Assembly (NCBI GenBank): GCA_050290145.1
Contig: JBNKHC010000307.1
Location: 1-64,000, forward strand
From: Pelagibius sp050290145
Lineage (GTDB): Bacteria > Pseudomonadota > Alphaproteobacteria > Kiloniellales > Kiloniellaceae
Direction of reading: 5' to 3'
Length of the DNA: 64,000 nt
This document shows positions 35,378 through 42,419 of the stretch, piece after piece. The position numbers and the translations under genes are program-made. The notes beneath the pieces are model-generated. The model made no database searches, was not told the DNA's origin, and saw only the letters and a program-made list of their open reading frames with translations. Every line of letters begins with the position of its first letter. Position 1 is the stretch's first letter.

Positions 35378-36243
35378 TGCGTTTCTCCCTCCGGCCCGGT
35401 TGCGACCCAGGGGCGCAGCCAGGCAACAACAGCGTCTTCGTCCGGCAGGCAGTAGGCGGCGGCGCTGTTCTCGTCAAAGCCGACGCGGATCGACAGGCCA
35501 CCCATACGGTTGACGCTTCGAAAGCCGTCCTCGTCGGTCACGTCGTCGCCGATGAAAACGGGCAAACGGCCGACGAAAGGTGGTTCCGCCATGAAAGCTT
35601 CGATCGCTGTGCCCTTGTTGGCACCCCCCGGTTTTACCTCGACCACCATCTTGCCGCGCTTCAATTCGAGCGGGGAGGGGCTGGCCTCGACCAGCCCAAC
35701 GAGAAGAGCTTTGATCTCTGCTTCATAGGCCGGCGCATTGCGGTAGTGCAGAGCGAGGGACTGCCGCTTGTCCTCCAGGAGAAGGCCCTCGCGCGCCTCG
35801 ACGAACTCCGCCAGGGGCGCGCGCAGAGAGTCCAGCAGCTCGCTGCCGGCAACCTGGTGGACCACGCCGTCGCCGCCGCGCCGCTCCAGACCATGGACGC
35901 CGGCGCTGGGCAGTTTCAACGGCGCGAACAAGCCGTCCAGGTCGCTGATCGTTCGACCGCTGATGAGTGCGACGGCGCCGTTCAGCCTTTCTTCAAGCTG
36001 CTCCAGCAGAAAGAGGAGCTGCGCGGGGACATATACAGCGTCGGGATGGGCGGCGATGGACAGGAGCGTACCGTCGACGTCGAGGAAAAGGGCATGCGTT
36101 TCTGAAGAAGCGGGCAGCTCGGGCGCTTCCCCCTGCATGTCGCCGCGTTCGCCTCCTCTCGAAGCTCCTGCGCGGTGTGCGCCCAAAAATTGCGAGCGGG
36201 CGGCAGGAAGTACCTTGGACTGCGGAACTTCGTCGAACTTCAA
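35374..36243 (-). CDS. otsB: Trehalose-6-phosphate phosphatase
   Basis: A HAD-family phosphatase with HALFLDVDGTLLSIA (nucleophile Asp), VALISGRTISDLDGLF, the substrate segment RGKMVVEVKPGGANKGTAIE and FIGDDVTDEDGF. It converts trehalose-6-phosphate to trehalose. The full frame gives 289 residues. An internal ATG at 36136-36138 would give 254 residues, close to the usual OtsB length, and has GGAGG 13 bases upstream, so the true start is undecided. It is the first gene of the otsB-GH15-otsA-glk operon. Confidence 0.92.
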   Translation of the reverse strand: MKFDEVPQSKVLPAARSQFLGAHRAGASRGGERGDMQGEAPELPASSETHALFLDVDGTLLSIAAHPDAVYVPAQLLFLLEQLEERLNGAVALISGRTISDLDGLFAPLKLPSAGVHGLERRGGDGVVHQVAGSELLDSLRAPLAEFVEAREGLLLEDKRQSLALHYRNAPAYEAEIKALLVGLVEASPSPLELKRGKMVVEVKPGGANKGTAIEAFMAEPPFVGRLPVFIGDDVTDEDGFRSVNRMGGLSIRVGFDENSAAAYCLPDEDAVVAWLRPWVATGPEGETH

Positions 36244-36401
36244 TGGTGCTCTTGCCTAGCTCTCGTCTTCAAGGCAACGGTGTTGAGACAATCTCATCCG
36301 GTGCCCTAATTGAAGTAACTGCCGAGCCTATCGAAGGCAAGGTATTCATTCATTTCATTCTCTTCGCACGCAAACGTTCTCCCTGTTGCCTGCGGATGTG
36401 T

Positions 36402-36626
36402 TCATTCAACTTCCTTCTTTGAGTGTGAGGTGAGGGGCCGGTCGCCGCCGGTCAGTTCGGCGAAGACCGACAGCAGGAAACGGGTCTCGAAATCGGCGCT
36501 ACGCGCTGCCGCACTGAGCAGCGGCTTGTCTGGTCGTCGCAACTCGCAGGAGGCGGGTCGGTCGTCTGGATGGCTCGATGCTGGCATATCTGTTCTCTCG
36601 GCCCTTGATTCATCACCGGCTAGCAA
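36402..36626 (-). CDS. Possible small protein beside the phage repressor
   Basis: A 74-residue reading frame ending SADFETRFLLSVFAELTGG plus a polar tail. No recognised domain. It lies downstream of the repressor gene on the same strand with an operator-like repeat just upstream of it (36633-36649), which is the main reason to keep it. The opposite strand also has an open frame. It may not be translated. Confidence 0.35.
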   Translation of the reverse strand: MLAGDESRAERTDMPASSHPDDRPASCELRRPDKPLLSAAARSADFETRFLLSVFAELTGGDRPLTSHSKKEVE

Positions 36627-36632
36627 AGCTAT

Positions 36633-36649
36633 ATTGCAAAAATCGCAAC
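36633..36649. promoter_or_regulatory. Operator-like site 1, ATTGC-N7-GCAAC
   Basis: ATTGCAAAAATCGCAAC fits the pattern ATTGC-N7-GCAAT with one mismatch. The right half AATCGCAA is repeated ten bases further on (36651-36658). It lies in the gap between the repressor and the small 36402-36626 frame, beside related sites at 37398, 37424 and 42007. Confidence 0.4.
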
Positions 36650-36770
36650 AAATCGCAATCAGAGAACGCTCTGAACTAAGAGTATTCGACCTTAAAGTGA
36701 GGGGCGAGTCAGGCGCAGTCTCGGGGATAAGCCGGTCAACTTATGAATACCGCAATAGGCAGGCACAGCA

Positions 36771-37388
36771 TCAGCCGCGCGACCGCAGCTTCACCCAGGT
36801 CACCGGCGCGACCCACTCGACGGGCACGTTCTGCTCGATAGGGGTTGCCGAGTTGACGGAAACGAGGGTCACTTCACCCGCCGCATTTCCGGGTTCGACA
36901 ATCTTCACGAGCTGGCGACCGTCCTTGGTCTGCACCACGCATTCACGCCCGTAGCACCTTGCCAGGTCCAGCCCGTCTTCACGGGAATAGCCGAGGTGCT
37001 CGCCATCGCGAAAGCGCGGCGACATTGAATTGCCCCGCACTACAACGCAGACCCCCCCGCCTTCTCCCTGCGGAGCATCGATCTTGTAGAGCCCGGATCC
37101 CTTCTCGTGGTCGTCGACGGAGTAGACGGTCTCGCCGGCGCCGACGTAGCCGACGACCAGGCTGGATGCCCTGGCCTCCCGATTGACGAAAGCCCCCAGC
37201 TTGGCGACTACGTCTTCCAGCGAGGTCTCCAGATACTCCGCCATCTCTACCGCTTCCTCGATCTTGATGCTGCGGCTTTGATTGAGGATCTCGGTGATGC
37301 GCGAGGGGTCGAGCCCCATGTGCTTGGCAAGGCCGCGTTGGGTCTTGCCGAGCTGGCGCAGGCGATCTTGGAACCAGCGTTTTTCCAT
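36771..37388 (-). CDS. Phage-type repressor: XRE helix-turn-helix plus S24 peptidase domain
   Basis: A 205-residue protein with an N-terminal helix-turn-helix (residues 8-60: LGKTQRGLAKHMGLDPSRIT) and a C-terminal LexA/CI-like S24 domain. The likely self-cleavage site is Ala84-Gly85 in YVGAGETV, the nucleophile Ser121 in VRGNSMSPRFRDGE, and the general base Lys162 in QLVKIVEPG. Such repressors hold prophages silent and are inactivated with RecA after DNA damage. Operator-like repeats overlap its start region and face the divergent phage genes, so autoregulation is expected. Confidence 0.9.
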   Translation of the reverse strand: MEKRWFQDRLRQLGKTQRGLAKHMGLDPSRITEILNQSRSIKIEEAVEMAEYLETSLEDVVAKLGAFVNREARASSLVVGYVGAGETVYSVDDHEKGSGLYKIDAPQGEGGGVCVVVRGNSMSPRFRDGEHLGYSREDGLDLARCYGRECVVQTKDGRQLVKIVEPGNAAGEVTLVSVNSATPIEQNVPVEWVAPVTWVKLRSRG

Positions 37389-37397
37389 GAACCTAAG

Positions 37398-37414
37398 ATT
37401 GCGAAATTTGCCAT
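37398..37414. promoter_or_regulatory. Operator-like site 2, ATTGCGAAATTTGCCAT
   Basis: The site matches site 3 at 14 of 17 positions and lies 9 bases upstream of the repressor ATG, so a bound repressor would cover its ribosome site or promoter start. Its centre is 26 bp from that of site 3. Confidence 0.5.
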
Positions 37415-37423
37415 TTGATGTCT

Positions 37424-37440
37424 ATTGCGAATTATGCAAT
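37424..37440. promoter_or_regulatory. Operator-like site 3, ATTGC-N7-GCAAT
   Basis: ATTGCGAATTATGCAAT is a perfect ATTGC/GCAAT inverted repeat in the divergent region between the repressor (37388) and the rightward phage genes (37524). It is identical to the site at 42007 in 15 of 17 positions. Confidence 0.55.
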
Positions 37441-37523
37441 TTATATCGCCGGAGGTTGTTCGGCAAGTAAGTCTTTCTAACTCAGCGGGCCGGCGCCTGA
37501 AGGACGGATCAGAGAGGAAAGCG

Positions 37524-38054
37524 ATGCGGTCACAAAGGGCAGTCGCACACCAGCGACGGACGACAGCCGCCGCCGTGAAGCAGCGGGCCTTGGCTTTTCT
37601 GGCGGAGGCGCTGCCGCGGGGATGGATGAGCCAACCTCTTGCGCCTGGGTTCGCCCAGGGGGCAGCGGCAGCACGGGCGCGCGCCTGTCCGGCGGCCAGC
37701 GGTCCCGCCGCCGATATCCTGGTGATCTCGCCGCGCGGACGCTGTCACTTTCTTTTCGTGCGGGCGCCGGCTGACCGCTGGTGGGATGGCGGTCCGAAGA
37801 GTGTGCCCGCCGAAGAGATCGGGGAGCGTGAGGCGGAGATGGCCCGCCAACTGCGCGCCGCCGGCCACAGAGCCCGCGCCATCTGGGGAGAGCGGGACTT
37901 GTTGCGTGCCTTGAGGTCCTGGGGCTGCCCGTTGCCCCCGGAGCTCCGCATCGAGCGCGCGGAGGTCCCGGCGCGGCCGCCGCAGCGCGCGGCGCCGCGC
38001 CGGCAGCGCCCGGTCCTGCATCTGGGCAGCGGCGGAGGAAGGCTCGATGGCTGA
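37524..38054 (+). CDS. VRR-NUC-like phage protein with altered catalytic residues
   Basis: A 176-residue protein from the ATG at 37524, preceded by GAGAGGAAA; the frame is open further upstream without support. Residues 60-135 (ADILVISPRGRCHFLFVRAP, later RQLRAAGHRARAIWGERDLL and ALRSWGCPLPPELR) follow the pattern of phage VRR-NUC nucleases, which normally read PDLL...FLExKxP. Here Asp64 is kept, but the ExK pair is F78-V79-R80, so nuclease activity is doubtful. The family assignment is from memory of the pattern and needs a profile search. The next gene overlaps it by 8 nt. Confidence 0.65.
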   Translation: MRSQRAVAHQRRTTAAAVKQRALAFLAEALPRGWMSQPLAPGFAQGAAAARARACPAASGPAADILVISPRGRCHFLFVRAPADRWWDGGPKSVPAEEIGEREAEMARQLRAAGHRARAIWGERDLLRALRSWGCPLPPELRIERAEVPARPPQRAAPRRQRPVLHLGSGGGRLDG

Positions 38055-38592
38055 AAAGGCGATGGCAGCGGACGGGCAGGAAAGGCTGCGCATCGAAGCG
38101 GCCGTGGCAGAAGGCCTGCGCCTGGCGCGCGAGGCCGGCCATGCGGAGCCGAGCCTGCGTGACGCGGTCTGGGAACTGCTGTTGGAAGCCGCGGATACCC
38201 TGCGGCGCCTGCCCAACCGCGAACAGGGCTGGTTGACCGCTGCGGCGCGCGCCCACTGGCCCGACTACGTGCGCAACACGGCGGAGGAGTTCGCCGGGGC
38301 TGTCGGCCGGGCAGGGCGCGAGACGGGGCAGGCTTTGCGGCCGACGCCGGCCCGGGCCGAGGCCATCGACCGCATGGACACGGTGCTGCTGTGGCTGCCG
38401 CTGGCGGGCGGAGCTAACCCCCGGCGCGACGTCTCCATCCTCTTCGGGCTGGCCTGCGGGCTCAGGGTGCCGGTTCTGCGCCAGCGTTTCGGCTGCGCGA
38501 GGCGCACGGTCTACGACGTGCGGGACCGGGGTATCGCTCGGATCTGCGGCTGGCTGCGCAGCCGGAGCGAGCTCTGCCGCAAGCTGGAATGA
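38047..38592 (+). CDS. DUF6362-like phage protein
   Basis: A 181-residue protein rich in Arg, Ala and Trp: LLEAADTLRRLPNREQGWL, ARAHWPDYVRN, RAEAIDRMDTVLLWLPL and, near the end, RFGCARRTVYDVRDRGIARI, which looks like a helix-turn-helix. This pattern fits the family annotated DUF6362 in alphaproteobacterial prophages, often just before terminase genes. A regulatory or packaging-related DNA-binding role is inference. GGAGGAAGG precedes the ATG. It is convergent with hspQ, 6 nt apart. Confidence 0.7.
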   Translation: MAEKAMAADGQERLRIEAAVAEGLRLAREAGHAEPSLRDAVWELLLEAADTLRRLPNREQGWLTAAARAHWPDYVRNTAEEFAGAVGRAGRETGQALRPTPARAEAIDRMDTVLLWLPLAGGANPRRDVSILFGLACGLRVPVLRQRFGCARRTVYDVRDRGIARICGWLRSRSELCRKLE

Positions 38593-38598
38593 GCGGCT

Positions 38599-38922
38599 TC
38601 AGTTCGGCTGCAGTTGCTTGGGAACGTAACGGCCGTCCTCGATGCCCTCGAAGAACTCCTCGATCTGCGGGTGGCCGACCGCCGCCCCGGTCTCGTCGAT
38701 CACCAGGTTCTGTTCGGAGACGTAGGCGACGTAGGTGGTCTCCTCGTTCTCGGCGAGCAGGTGATAGAACGGCTGATCCTTGTTGGGGCGGATCGCTTCA
38801 GGGATTGCCTCCCACCATTCCTCGGTGTTCGAGAACGTAGGGTCGACGTCGAAGATCACGCCACGAAACGGAAAGAAGCGGTGGCGCACGATCTCGCCGA
38901 TTTGGAACTTCGCCGTTCGCAT
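38599..38922 (-). CDS. hspQ: Heat shock protein HspQ (YccV family)
   Basis: A 107-residue protein: AKFQIGEIVRHRFFPFRGVI, VDPTFSNTEEWWEAIP, KDQPFYHLLAENEETTYVAY and VSEQNLVIDETGAAVGHP are all HspQ hallmarks. In enterobacteria HspQ binds hemimethylated DNA and tunes Lon protease activity. It is an ordinary chromosomal gene, which makes its position between two prophage parts notable. Confidence 0.95.
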   Translation of the reverse strand: MRTAKFQIGEIVRHRFFPFRGVIFDVDPTFSNTEEWWEAIPEAIRPNKDQPFYHLLAENEETTYVAYVSEQNLVIDETGAAVGHPQIEEFFEGIEDGRYVPKQLQPN

Positions 38923-39315
38923 GGTCCGGCTGTCTTACCTCTCACGTTTTACGACAACTTACTGCCAATTATTCATATGCGCGCCCGGCGGGTCGAAACA
39001 AGCCCCGGGGCTGCCGGGTTGTGCTGTCCTTGGGCGAAACAATCGCTTCGGAATTACCGCAAAAATAGCGTTTATCGCGCTTAGGTAGCATCCGAGAAAA
39101 TCTACATAAGCATCTGATAACTAACAAATCTCTCTCTTGCCTCAAATCCGGCCAATTGCAACTGAGCCGTTTGGCGGCCCGCTCACGATTAACTGATCCG
39201 CTAGAGCCATTGCACTTAAGTGTTTGTTAAACCGAAAAGCGTCGAATCCTCATGCCGGAGGATCAGGACCCGTCCAGGCCGAGCGTCCGGGCGGACCTCC
39301 GCTGAGAGGAATGCG
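38923..39315. other. 393-base divergent intergenic region (hspQ / tad genes)
   Basis: No gene was found here. The region is more AT-rich than its surroundings in the middle (39070-39150). It holds the CtrA-like box at 39216-39230 and the ribosome site GAGAGGA (39304-39310) of the first pilus gene. No tRNA or terminator structure was seen. Confidence 0.6.
39216..39230 (+). promoter_or_regulatory. CtrA-like box TTAA-N7-TTAA
   Basis: TTAAGTGTTTGTTAA matches the CtrA consensus TTAA-N7-TTAA exactly. It lies 86 bases upstream of the first Tad gene. CtrA controls pilus genes in Caulobacter. The window also encodes DivK and PleD, so the cell-cycle circuit is present in this genome. A single short match can arise by chance. 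Confidence 0.5.
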
Positions 39316-39927
39316 ATGTTTGAACTTGCAATGGTTGTACAGGTAGGTCTGGCCTGCTTGACACGTGTCGCGTGCAGTCTGCGCGCCTTCACGTCGTCAG
39401 TCTGGGGCCGCCTGCGCCCGACCCTCGGTCCGCTGCTGCGCGACGAGCGCGGCAACGCGCTGATCGAGTTTGCGTTCGTGGCGCCGCCCTTCCTGCTGTT
39501 GCTGGTCGGCACGCTCGAGGTCTCGGTGATGTTCTTTACCAGCGCCGTCATCGAAGGGGCGACGAAGGAGGCCGCGCGGCAGATCCGCACCGGCAATATC
39601 CAGGCGTCTGCCGATCCGCTGGCCGCCTTCCAGGCTGAGCTCTGCGATTCCCTCTTTGGCGTCATCGACTGCACCCAGGTGATTTTCAATGTGCAGACCT
39701 TCGCGAGCTTCTCGGCAGTCTCGATGCCGATCGAACTGGACCAGGACGGCGAAATCATCAACACGGGATTCGCCCCGGGTGGCAGCAGCGCCGTTACCGT
39801 GGTGCGGGCGATGTACCGCTGGCACTTCATGACACCTCTGATCGAAAACGTGATGCCTTCCGGCCTGGGCGGTCATCTGCTGATTTCGACAGTCGCCTTT
39901 CAGAACGAGCCGTACAACGTGAACTGA
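39316..39927 (+). CDS. TadE-like pilus assembly protein 1
   Basis: A 203-residue protein whose LLRDERGNALIEFAFVAPPF is the TadE/TadF N-terminal motif: a prepilin-like Gly-Asn followed by a Glu, then a hydrophobic segment. The rest is a periplasmic domain with Cys residues near AELCDSLFGVIDCTQV. It starts at the ATG 39316 after GAGAGGA, although the frame extends back to 39220. It is the first of three co-directional pseudopilin/VWA genes and probably a component of a Tad (Flp) pilus or adhesive fibre. Confidence 0.85.
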   Translation: MFELAMVVQVGLACLTRVACSLRAFTSSVWGRLRPTLGPLLRDERGNALIEFAFVAPPFLLLLVGTLEVSVMFFTSAVIEGATKEAARQIRTGNIQASADPLAAFQAELCDSLFGVIDCTQVIFNVQTFASFSAVSMPIELDQDGEIINTGFAPGGSSAVTVVRAMYRWHFMTPLIENVMPSGLGGHLLISTVAFQNEPYNVN

Positions 39928-39930
39928 CCC

Positions 39931-40458
39931 ATGGAACTCGCTCGCTACATATGGCGCGACGAACGCGGCACAGCGGTGCTGGAGTTCGGGTTTCTGCTGC
40001 CGGTCCTGCTGGTTCTCTTCATCGGCGTGGTCGAGGCGACCAATGTGCTGCGCCTGGACCGCAAGGTGGTGGCTGCGGCGCAGACGGCGGCAGATCTGGT
40101 GACCCAGCGGCGAGAGGTTTCGGATGCGCAGCTGAACGACATTCTGAAGGCGTCGGAGCTGATCTTCGAGCCTTTCCCGGCCGCCGCTCACAGTGTCGGA
40201 ATCGCGGCGGTCAGTTTTGACCCGGGCACGGGCAATCCGACGTTGGATTGGACCAAGAGCAAGAACGGCGGCACCGTCCCCGACGCCCTGACCCTGGCCA
40301 CGGGGCTCGGCGAACCCGGGGAAGGAGTCGTCATCGTTCGGGTGACCTACAACTATACCCCCATATTCTTCGACTTCGTGATGGGCGCCACCACCATCGA
40401 AGAAACCGCGGTTCTGCGTCCCCGGCGCAGTTCCGTCGTGGAGGGCCCGGGAGGCTGA
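39931..40458 (+). CDS. TadE-like pilus assembly protein 2
   Basis: A 175-residue protein with DERGTAVLEFGFLLPVLLVL, the TadE/TadF motif and membrane segment, followed by an extracytoplasmic domain (residues 45-175) containing ASELIFEPFPAAAHSVGIAA. It starts 3 nt after the previous stop. It is probably a minor pseudopilin that acts with the neighbouring genes. Confidence 0.85.
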   Translation: MELARYIWRDERGTAVLEFGFLLPVLLVLFIGVVEATNVLRLDRKVVAAAQTAADLVTQRREVSDAQLNDILKASELIFEPFPAAAHSVGIAAVSFDPGTGNPTLDWTKSKNGGTVPDALTLATGLGEPGEGVVIVRVTYNYTPIFFDFVMGATTIEETAVLRPRRSSVVEGPGG

Positions 40459-40478
40459 CGCAGTTGCCCTGATTTGGG

Positions 40479-41930
40479 ATGGAGAAACTGGCGATGCGTA
40501 GACTAGCAGAAATTGCCCGTGCGGCCATCGGCCACCGCGAGGAAGCGGGGCGCCGGCCGCTGAAGCGAGCCAAGCAACAAGGCGCGCGGCTGCTGGCCGA
40601 TGCCCGTGGCAACGTAAGCGTCGTGATCGGCTTCTGCGCAATTGCGCTCGTCGGCGGCGTGGGTATCGCCATCGATACCTCGATTGCCTACAACGTGCGC
40701 TCGCAGTTGGCTGCGGCGGTGGATGCCGCCGCCTTGGCCGGTGCGCGCGCCTTCGCCAGCCCCAACCGCGATACAGACATCCACAACTTCTTCGACGCCA
40801 ATTTCCAGGAAGGCTACATGGGCTCTGTCCTGCAGCCGCTGGAGATCGCGACGAATAACGAGGCCCGCACCGTCACGGTAACGGCGCGCGCCGCCATCCC
40901 GACGTTCTTCATGAGCGTGCTGGGCACCGACTCCACCGACATCGCCGCTTCCGCCGAGGCGACACTGTCGTCGCGCGACGTCGAAGTGGCCCTGGTGCTC
41001 GACGTCACCGGCTCCATGTCGGGGTCGCGGATCAGTGACCTTCGCGATGCCGCGAACGAGCTGGTCGACATTGTCGTGCAGGATCTGCAGGAACCCTTCT
41101 ATTCGAAGGTGGCACTGGTACCCTATTCGAATTCCGTCAACGTCGGCGGCTATGCCGATGCCGTGCGCGGCGCAGCGACTGCCGGCACCTGTACCTACCC
41201 GACCGCGCCGACCTGCGAGGATTTTGAATTCCCGCGGGCGAGCGACGGCGACATGATCACCTACAGCATTACCAACTGCGTGAGCGAGCGCTCGGGCCCG
41301 CAGCTCTCAACCGACGCCGCGCCCACCGTGGCGCTGCTGGGCCGGCAGTATTCCCACGCCACCTACAACCCCTGTCCCGACCCGGTCATTACGCCGCTGT
41401 CGAGCAACAAGACCGCGCTGCACACCGCCATCAACGCCTTGGAGGCGTCCGGCTCGACCGCAGGGCAAATCGGTGTCGCCTGGGGCTGGTACCTAGTCTC
41501 GCCGAACTTCGGTTACCTCTGGCCGGCCGCGAGCCAGCCGAAGGACTATGGTGAAATTCACCTGGGCCAAGAGGTGCTGAAGGTCGTGGTGGTCATGACC
41601 GACGGTGACTTCAACACGATCTACGCCGACGGCGTGATCGCCAAGAACTCGACCAGCGGCAGTGGCAGCAACAACTACAAGATCAATGAGAACGGCTCGA
41701 ACGGCAGCGCCTTCGCGCAGGCTGAAGCGCTTTGCGACAACATGAAGGCGGAGGGGGTGATCGTCTACACCGTCGGCCTCGACGTCGCCAGCACGACCGG
41801 CGCCACGGATTTCGTGAACAACTGCGCCACTAACGCCGACCATGTCTATCTGCCGTCCACCGGGACCGAGCTGAAGCAGGCCTTCCGCGACATCGCGGTG
41901 CAGGTTTCGAACCTCCGTATCTCCATGTGA
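40479..41930 (+). CDS. TadG-like protein with VWA domain
   Basis: A 483-residue protein with an N-terminal TadE/G membrane anchor (ADARGNVSVVIGFCAIALVG), then a von Willebrand A-like domain with the MIDAS sequence LVLDVTGSMSGSRISDLRDA and later VVVMTDGDFNTIYADG. Several cysteines lie in the middle. It fits TadG, which anchors the pilus machinery or adhesin. A better start may be the ATG at 40494, which has GGAGAAA six bases before it; that would remove five residues. A stem-loop with a T-run follows 72 nt after the stop. Confidence 0.88.
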   Translation: MEKLAMRRLAEIARAAIGHREEAGRRPLKRAKQQGARLLADARGNVSVVIGFCAIALVGGVGIAIDTSIAYNVRSQLAAAVDAAALAGARAFASPNRDTDIHNFFDANFQEGYMGSVLQPLEIATNNEARTVTVTARAAIPTFFMSVLGTDSTDIAASAEATLSSRDVEVALVLDVTGSMSGSRISDLRDAANELVDIVVQDLQEPFYSKVALVPYSNSVNVGGYADAVRGAATAGTCTYPTAPTCEDFEFPRASDGDMITYSITNCVSERSGPQLSTDAAPTVALLGRQYSHATYNPCPDPVITPLSSNKTALHTAINALEASGSTAGQIGVAWGWYLVSPNFGYLWPAASQPKDYGEIHLGQEVLKVVVVMTDGDFNTIYADGVIAKNSTSGSGSNNYKINENGSNGSAFAQAEALCDNMKAEGVIVYTVGLDVASTTGATDFVNNCATNADHVYLPSTGTELKQAFRDIAVQVSNLRISM

Positions 41931-42001
41931 CCGCGGGTGGTTGCGGGGGACCGAATTAGCGGAAATCGGAAATCAGATTTGCTCATATGCCACGTGGTGA
42001 G

Positions 42002-42029
42002 AAAAAATTGCGAATGACGCAATTTTTTT
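42002..42029 (+). terminator. Perfect 11-bp inverted repeat with T-run, terminator-like
   Basis: AAAAAATTGCG (42002-42012) and CGCAATTTTTT (42018-42028) form a perfect inverted repeat with a 5-base loop and a run of seven T. It lies 72 bases after the tadG-like stop and would suit a bidirectional terminator. The same bases also contain the operator-like 17-mer described separately, so the two readings compete. Confidence 0.5.
42007..42023. promoter_or_regulatory. Operator-like site 4, ATTGC-N7-GCAAT, ahead of terminase genes
   Basis: ATTGCGAATGACGCAAT is identical to the site at 37424-37440 in 15 of 17 positions. A second, weaker version (GTTGCACAATTCGCACA, 42031-42047) follows with centres 24 bp apart, close to the 26-bp spacing of the pair at the repressor gene. 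This suggests that the S24 repressor controls the late region. Confidence 0.5.
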
Positions 42030-42155
42030 GGTTGCACAATTCGCACAGTTTCGGCATCTTGTGAGCCTATCGTCCGCGAATTGGCGTTGCGGCCCTGAGG
42101 GGCCGGCCCCTGTCGGGCGGAGCTTTCCCAGACATTCCTTCGAGGGTCCGACGCG

Positions 42156-42419
42156 ATGCCGAAGCGCAGCACCGCGGCGGCGGAGCCTGCCGCGCCCAAG
42201 CGCGCCGCGACGCCCCGCAAGGCGAAGAAGACCGACGCCACCAAGCTTTCGCCCTTGGACTACATGCTGCAGGTGCTGCGCGATCCGGAGGCCAGCCCGG
42301 CCGAGCGCAAGTGGGCGGCGGAGAAGGCGGCGCCCTACATCCATCCGCGCCTGCAGACGGTCGAGCACGGCGGCGAGGTAACCCTGCGCCACGAGGACGC
42401 GCTCGAGGCGCTAAAGTGA
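42156..42419 (+). CDS. Terminase small subunit-like protein
   Basis: An 87-residue protein. After a basic Ala/Lys-rich N-terminus it has SPLDYMLQVLRDPEASPAER and KWAAEKAAPYIHPRLQTVE, a pattern common in small terminase-like proteins encoded just before large terminases. It would recognise phage DNA for packaging. The gene overlaps the large subunit by 4 nt (GTGA). GAGGG lies ahead of the ATG. Confidence 0.75.
   Translation: MPKRSTAAAEPAAPKRAATPRKAKKTDATKLSPLDYMLQVLRDPEASPAERKWAAEKAAPYIHPRLQTVEHGGEVTLRHEDALEALK

Larger units (their letters stand above)
36771..38592. mobile_element. Phage-derived control block
   Basis: The repressor gene, the divergent operator region and two rightward genes of phage type (VRR-NUC-like and DUF6362-like) form a compact unit. 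It has no integrase and no structural gene. It is separated from the prophage late genes (from 42156) by hspQ and three Tad pilus genes, but shares an operator-like sequence with the region just upstream of the terminase genes. Confidence 0.6.

Noticed and set aside
36430..36954. Plus-strand frame overlapping the repressor gene
   Set aside because: Its second half is antisense to the S24 repressor, and the composition is that of a shadow frame. No ribosome site or domain was seen.
42055..42060. Weak sigma-70-like promoter (TTGCAC at 42033 with CATCTT 16 bases later) before the terminase genes
   Set aside because: The -10 element is too far from consensus to list as a promoter on sequence alone.
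42311..42415. Earlier start for the terminase large subunit
   Set aside because: It would lie inside the small-subunit gene. The GTG at 42416 overlaps the small-subunit stop in the usual coupled way and fits the family start.
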